Assembly: GCA_023434665.1 (NCBI GenBank)
Contig: JAEYSM010000086.1
Location: 39,603 to 103,602, forward strand
Direction of reading: 5' to 3'
DNA length: 64,000 nucleotides
From: Bacteroidota bacterium
Lineage (GTDB): Bacteria; Bacteroidota; Bacteroidia; Bacteroidales; Lentimicrobiaceae
The notes beneath the pieces are model-generated. The model did no database searches, was not told the origin of the DNA, and was given only the letters and a program-made list of their open reading frames with translations. Below, one piece after another: positions 61,335 to 64,000 of this stretch. Each line of letters begins with the position of its first letter. Positions within the stretch are counted from its first letter, which is position 1. The translations under genes and the position numbers were made by a program.

Positions 61335-62879
61335 CTACTTCCTGAATTCCAACTCTGTGAAATCGAAGTCAGGATTTGGAATGTCCACTCTCATCTGCTC
61401 TACTTCACCATCCGCATTAAGTATAAAATTTACAGTTCCTTGCGGAAGCGATGGCACTTCAGGAAATTGGATTGTAAATGTATCGTAATGCCAGTGGTTC
61501 AGTTCACCATGGAATAGGGGAGTAGGAATAAATTCAAGATAAAGCTGACCATTTCTCAAACTTACTTTTCCTTCACCATATAATTCGCTTGTATAGATTC
61601 CTGTGTATTTTTCAAGATCAAGACTTGTCTTTGTATTTAATACTCTCTTATCTTTTTTTTCCTGTTCTTGTTTTGAAGTATAATCTTTCATCATTTTCTC
61701 CCTGCCTAGAAACACCTGACTCCAATCAGTGGTATCAGAGCTCAGGAATGTATCAAGTATCTTGTACATCATCGGGAGATAAAGACTCGAGTTTTTATTT
61801 GTAACAACTACCAGTCCCATATTACCTTCAGGACAGAAAGCAGTATATGATATCATTCCATCATAACCACCAGAATGTGACATAACTTTCTTTCCATGGT
61901 AATCCATTAAAGACCATCCTAATCCATAACCTTTGAAATGAGTGGTTGGCCATAATTGCATCGACATTTCCGATACTTTATTCGTGATATACGGATGCCA
62001 CATTTCATTCAGTGATTTTGATGAAAGAATTTGTTTGTCCCCAATCTTGCCCATATTCAGTTGTAACTGAATCCACTTAGCCATATCATTCGGAGATGAA
62101 ATAATTGCTCCTGCCGGCGCAATATTATCCCAGTCCATATAATCAATTCTAACTGTCTTCTCTTCAAAAGTTGTATGTGGTTGCGCCAGATTGGTCTTAT
62201 TATTGAACTGCTTTATCGATGTAAGGGAGGAATTCATACCCAAGGGTTGAAAGAAATTTTCCTTAACAAAATCACCCCATGATTTTCCGCTAACTTTTTC
62301 AATTATAAGTCCTGCTGTTAAATACATTATATTTGAGTATCCAAATGAGGTTCTGAAACCGGAAACAGGTTTCAGAAACCTTGCCCTCCTTACCACTTCT
62401 TCGGCCGGCCAGGTTGTTCCATACCACACCAAATCTCCACTAAATGTTGCTAATCCCGATCTATGCGTCAAAAGATCCCGAATCGTCATGTTCGAAGTAA
62501 CGTATGGATCGTACAACTGAAACCAAGGGATATGCTCAATCACTCTATCATCCCACTTTAATTTCCCCTGTTCAACCAGAATTGCCAGTGAAGCCCCGGT
62601 AAAAGCCTTGGAGTTTGAAGCGACAGCAAAAATAGTATTCTCATCTACCGGCTCGTTGGTCTTAATATCTTTTACTCCGTATCCTTTTGATAATAAAATA
62701 TCATCCTTCGTCACGATAGCGATCCCCATTCCGGGCACATCCCAATCTTCAATTGCTTTATTGAAATATTCATCTAAAGCTTTAATCTTTACAGAATTTG
62801 ATATTTGTGCCTGATGCTGACCAATTGCCTGATTGTAAGCAATGATGGTAAAAAAGAAAATAAAGAGGCGTAATCTCAT
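61335..62879 (-). CDS. Secreted serine hydrolase (class C beta-lactamase-like) with C-terminal domain
   Basis: 514 residues. Signal peptide 1-20. Beta-lactamase/PBP-like domain with SxxK at S88 (SNSK), YSN motif in FGYSNIMY, and HSGG in KVMSHSGGYDG. The C-terminal about 100 residues (LEKYTGIYTSELYGEGKVSLRN) form a beta domain of the DUF3471 type. Probably a peptidase or esterase of the envelope; resistance cannot be inferred. Confidence 0.9.
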   Translation of the reverse strand: MRLRLFIFFFTIIAYNQAIGQHQAQISNSVKIKALDEYFNKAIEDWDVPGMGIAIVTKDDILLSKGYGVKDIKTNEPVDENTIFAVASNSKAFTGASLAILVEQGKLKWDDRVIEHIPWFQLYDPYVTSNMTIRDLLTHRSGLATFSGDLVWYGTTWPAEEVVRRARFLKPVSGFRTSFGYSNIMYLTAGLIIEKVSGKSWGDFVKENFFQPLGMNSSLTSIKQFNNKTNLAQPHTTFEEKTVRIDYMDWDNIAPAGAIISSPNDMAKWIQLQLNMGKIGDKQILSSKSLNEMWHPYITNKVSEMSMQLWPTTHFKGYGLGWSLMDYHGKKVMSHSGGYDGMISYTAFCPEGNMGLVVVTNKNSSLYLPMMYKILDTFLSSDTTDWSQVFLGREKMMKDYTSKQEQEKKDKRVLNTKTSLDLEKYTGIYTSELYGEGKVSLRNGQLYLEFIPTPLFHGELNHWHYDTFTIQFPEVPSLPQGTVNFILNADGEVEQMRVDIPNPDFDFTELEFRK

Positions 62880-62927
62880 GTGAATATGTGGTTGTTTAAT
62901 TAAATTATTTATTATTAATGCTTGAAG

Positions 62928-63767
62928 TTAGTTCATAAGGTGGTAATCTCTTAGTCCTTCAATAACGGACTTTTGAATTTTACCAATTTTCAATTGATTT
63001 TTAAGTACAACTTCAAGTAAAATTTCCTGGAAATGAAAGGCGACAGAACCAACAAAATTTACCTCAAGGTCCTGAAAACCAGTGAAATTTTGCACACCTA
63101 CGCGCAGAAAATCAGAAAATGAATGAGCAACTAGTTCAGTTATATAAATGTCCTTACTATTTTCCCGGATAAATGGTGCGAATGACGAAAGAAATTTATT
63201 GGGTGAAGATTGATTATAGATACTATCCAATACGAATTCAAGTGAAAGATTATACTGTTCTTCCAGCCTGTCGCTTATATGTACCGGCATTTGTCCTTTT
63301 AGATAATCCGTGATAAGCAATTTGCCAAAATGAGTCCCGCTTCCTTCATCTCCAAAAAAGTAACCCAATGACACCATCTGCCGGGTTATTCGAGTGCCGT
63401 CGTAAACGCATGAATTTGAACCGGTACCAAGAATACAGGCGATACCCGGCTTATTCTGGCATAGCGATCTTGCTGCTGCCAACATATCATGGTTAACTTC
63501 AATCACAGCATTTGGACAGATATTAGCAAGAATATTTTTGATTTTCAAACACTTGCTTTCAGTTGAGCAACCTGAGCCGTAGAAAAAAATCTTAGTGATT
63601 TCATTCGCAGGAATTGAAGGAGCCAAATCTCTGTCTAGCATATCAGAGATTTCCACTGCCGACATATAATAGGCATTGATACCAGGGGTTGACAAGTAAA
63701 TACTATTAGTATTATTCAACAATAGCCAGTCGGTTTTAGTAGAACCGCTATCAGCGATCAGAAACAT
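62928..63767 (-). CDS. N-acetylglucosamine kinase-like protein (BadF/BadG ATPase family)
   Basis: 279 residues from the ATG at 63767; an earlier ATG adds only a hydrophobic tail. ATP-binding phosphate-1 loop ADSGSTKTDW, phosphate-2 loop ILGTGSNSCVYDG, and FFGDEGSGTHFGKLL match the eukaryotic-type GlcNAc kinase branch common in Bacteroidota. Likely recycles cell-wall amino sugars. It has its own promoter. Confidence 0.9.
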   Translation of the reverse strand: MFLIADSGSTKTDWLLLNNTNSIYLSTPGINAYYMSAVEISDMLDRDLAPSIPANEITKIFFYGSGCSTESKCLKIKNILANICPNAVIEVNHDMLAAARSLCQNKPGIACILGTGSNSCVYDGTRITRQMVSLGYFFGDEGSGTHFGKLLITDYLKGQMPVHISDRLEEQYNLSLEFVLDSIYNQSSPNKFLSSFAPFIRENSKDIYITELVAHSFSDFLRVGVQNFTGFQDLEVNFVGSVAFHFQEILLEVVLKNQLKIGKIQKSVIEGLRDYHLMN

Positions 63768-63803
63768 AATGAATGAGATTATGCATAAAACAAGAAGTAC
63801 AAG

Positions 63804-63833
63804 CAAATTTATCTAAAAAAGCAGAACTGGCAA
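63804..63833 (-). promoter_or_regulatory. Promoter of the GlcNAc kinase-like gene
   Basis: On the minus strand CTTG, 19 bases, TAAATTTG. The -7 box fits TAnnTTTG and the -33 has three of four bases. Confidence 0.6.
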
Positions 63834-63871
63834 GAAAAAGTAACAAAAGAATAAGAAGGGTAGGGGAAATT

Positions 63872-63908
63872 TTAAAACAACAAAGGCTGCCCAATGAGGC
63901 AGCCTTTG
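63872..63908 (-). terminator. Terminator of the rRNA operon
   Basis: Eleven-pair stem CAAAGGCTGCC/GGCAGCCTTTG with a six-base loop, followed on the minus strand by a T-rich stretch, just after the 5S rRNA 3' end. Confidence 0.9.
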
Positions 63909-63917
63909 TGTTAAAAG

Positions 63918-64000
<83 letters not shown>

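Overview
This window is AT-rich chromosomal DNA that most likely comes from a Bacteroidota bacterium, probably class Bacteroidia; I cannot fix the genus. Supporting signs are the Bacteroidota-type -7 promoter box TAnnTTTG in front of many genes, a V/A-type ATPase operon in the order A-B-D-I-K, and typical Bacteroidota families (DUF4294, DUF4142, a long phenylalanine hydroxylase, short SCE-type lipoproteins). Gene density is high, and I see no prophage, insertion sequence, integrase or CRISPR array.

Layout. 0-5.7 kb: V/A-type ATPase subunits A (5'-truncated by the window edge), B, D, I and K; the rotor subunit carries the residues of the Na+ site. 5.7-10 kb: DUF4342 protein, trigger factor, ClpP, ClpX and a DUF4294 protein. 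10-14.2 kb: undecaprenyl-phosphate sugar transferase, lipoprotein, Gfo/Idh/MocA oxidoreductase and protein isoaspartate methyltransferase. 14.4-19.7 kb: aerobic Phe/Tyr catabolism (homogentisate dioxygenase, HPPD, fumarylacetoacetase, phenylalanine hydroxylase). 19.8-24.2 kb: glycosyltransferase, MiaA, lipid A acyltransferase, response regulator, and tRNAs Arg, Ser and Pro. 24.4-33 kb: metal P-type ATPase with three N-terminal metal-binding repeats, metallophosphoesterase, class V aminotransferase, TPR/coiled-coil protein with 141-bp tandem repeats, and a LolD-like ABC ATPase.

33-45.5 kb looks like a stress and envelope island. It holds a Gly/Thr-rich secreted protein, topoisomerase IB, small stress proteins, a DUF4142 lipoprotein followed by a lone ECF sigma factor, and a surface-glycan operon: UDP-galactopyranose mutase, a 55-aa protein, a glycosyltransferase, a GH1-RmlD fusion and a second GH1. 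Four transcription units here share one promoter pattern, T[A/G]TAA[C/T]-N25-TTTGT[A/G]A. One of them lies in front of the DUF4142-sigma factor pair, so this may be an autoregulated regulon.

46.9-59.2 kb is a hydrogenase region. A ten-gene minus-strand operon joins a putative H2-sensing module (DRTGG, RsbW-like ATPase, sensory [FeFe]-hydrogenase, DRTGG, PHP, HATPase) to a four-subunit HndBCDA-type NAD(P)-linked [FeFe]-hydrogenase. Upstream is a second, shorter HydABC enzyme in its own operon. Both operons have sequences resembling Rex (NADH/NAD+ sensor) operators next to their promoters, so redox and H2 control probably converge here. 59.3-64 kb: TruA, DUF456 protein, MsrB lipoprotein, serine hydrolase, N-acetylglucosamine-kinase-like protein, and the 3' part of a 5S rRNA gene (end of an rRNA operon on the minus strand).

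Taken together, the genes suggest a fermentative organism that makes or uses H2, may have a Na+-linked ATPase, and also carries O2-dependent aromatic amino acid catabolism.
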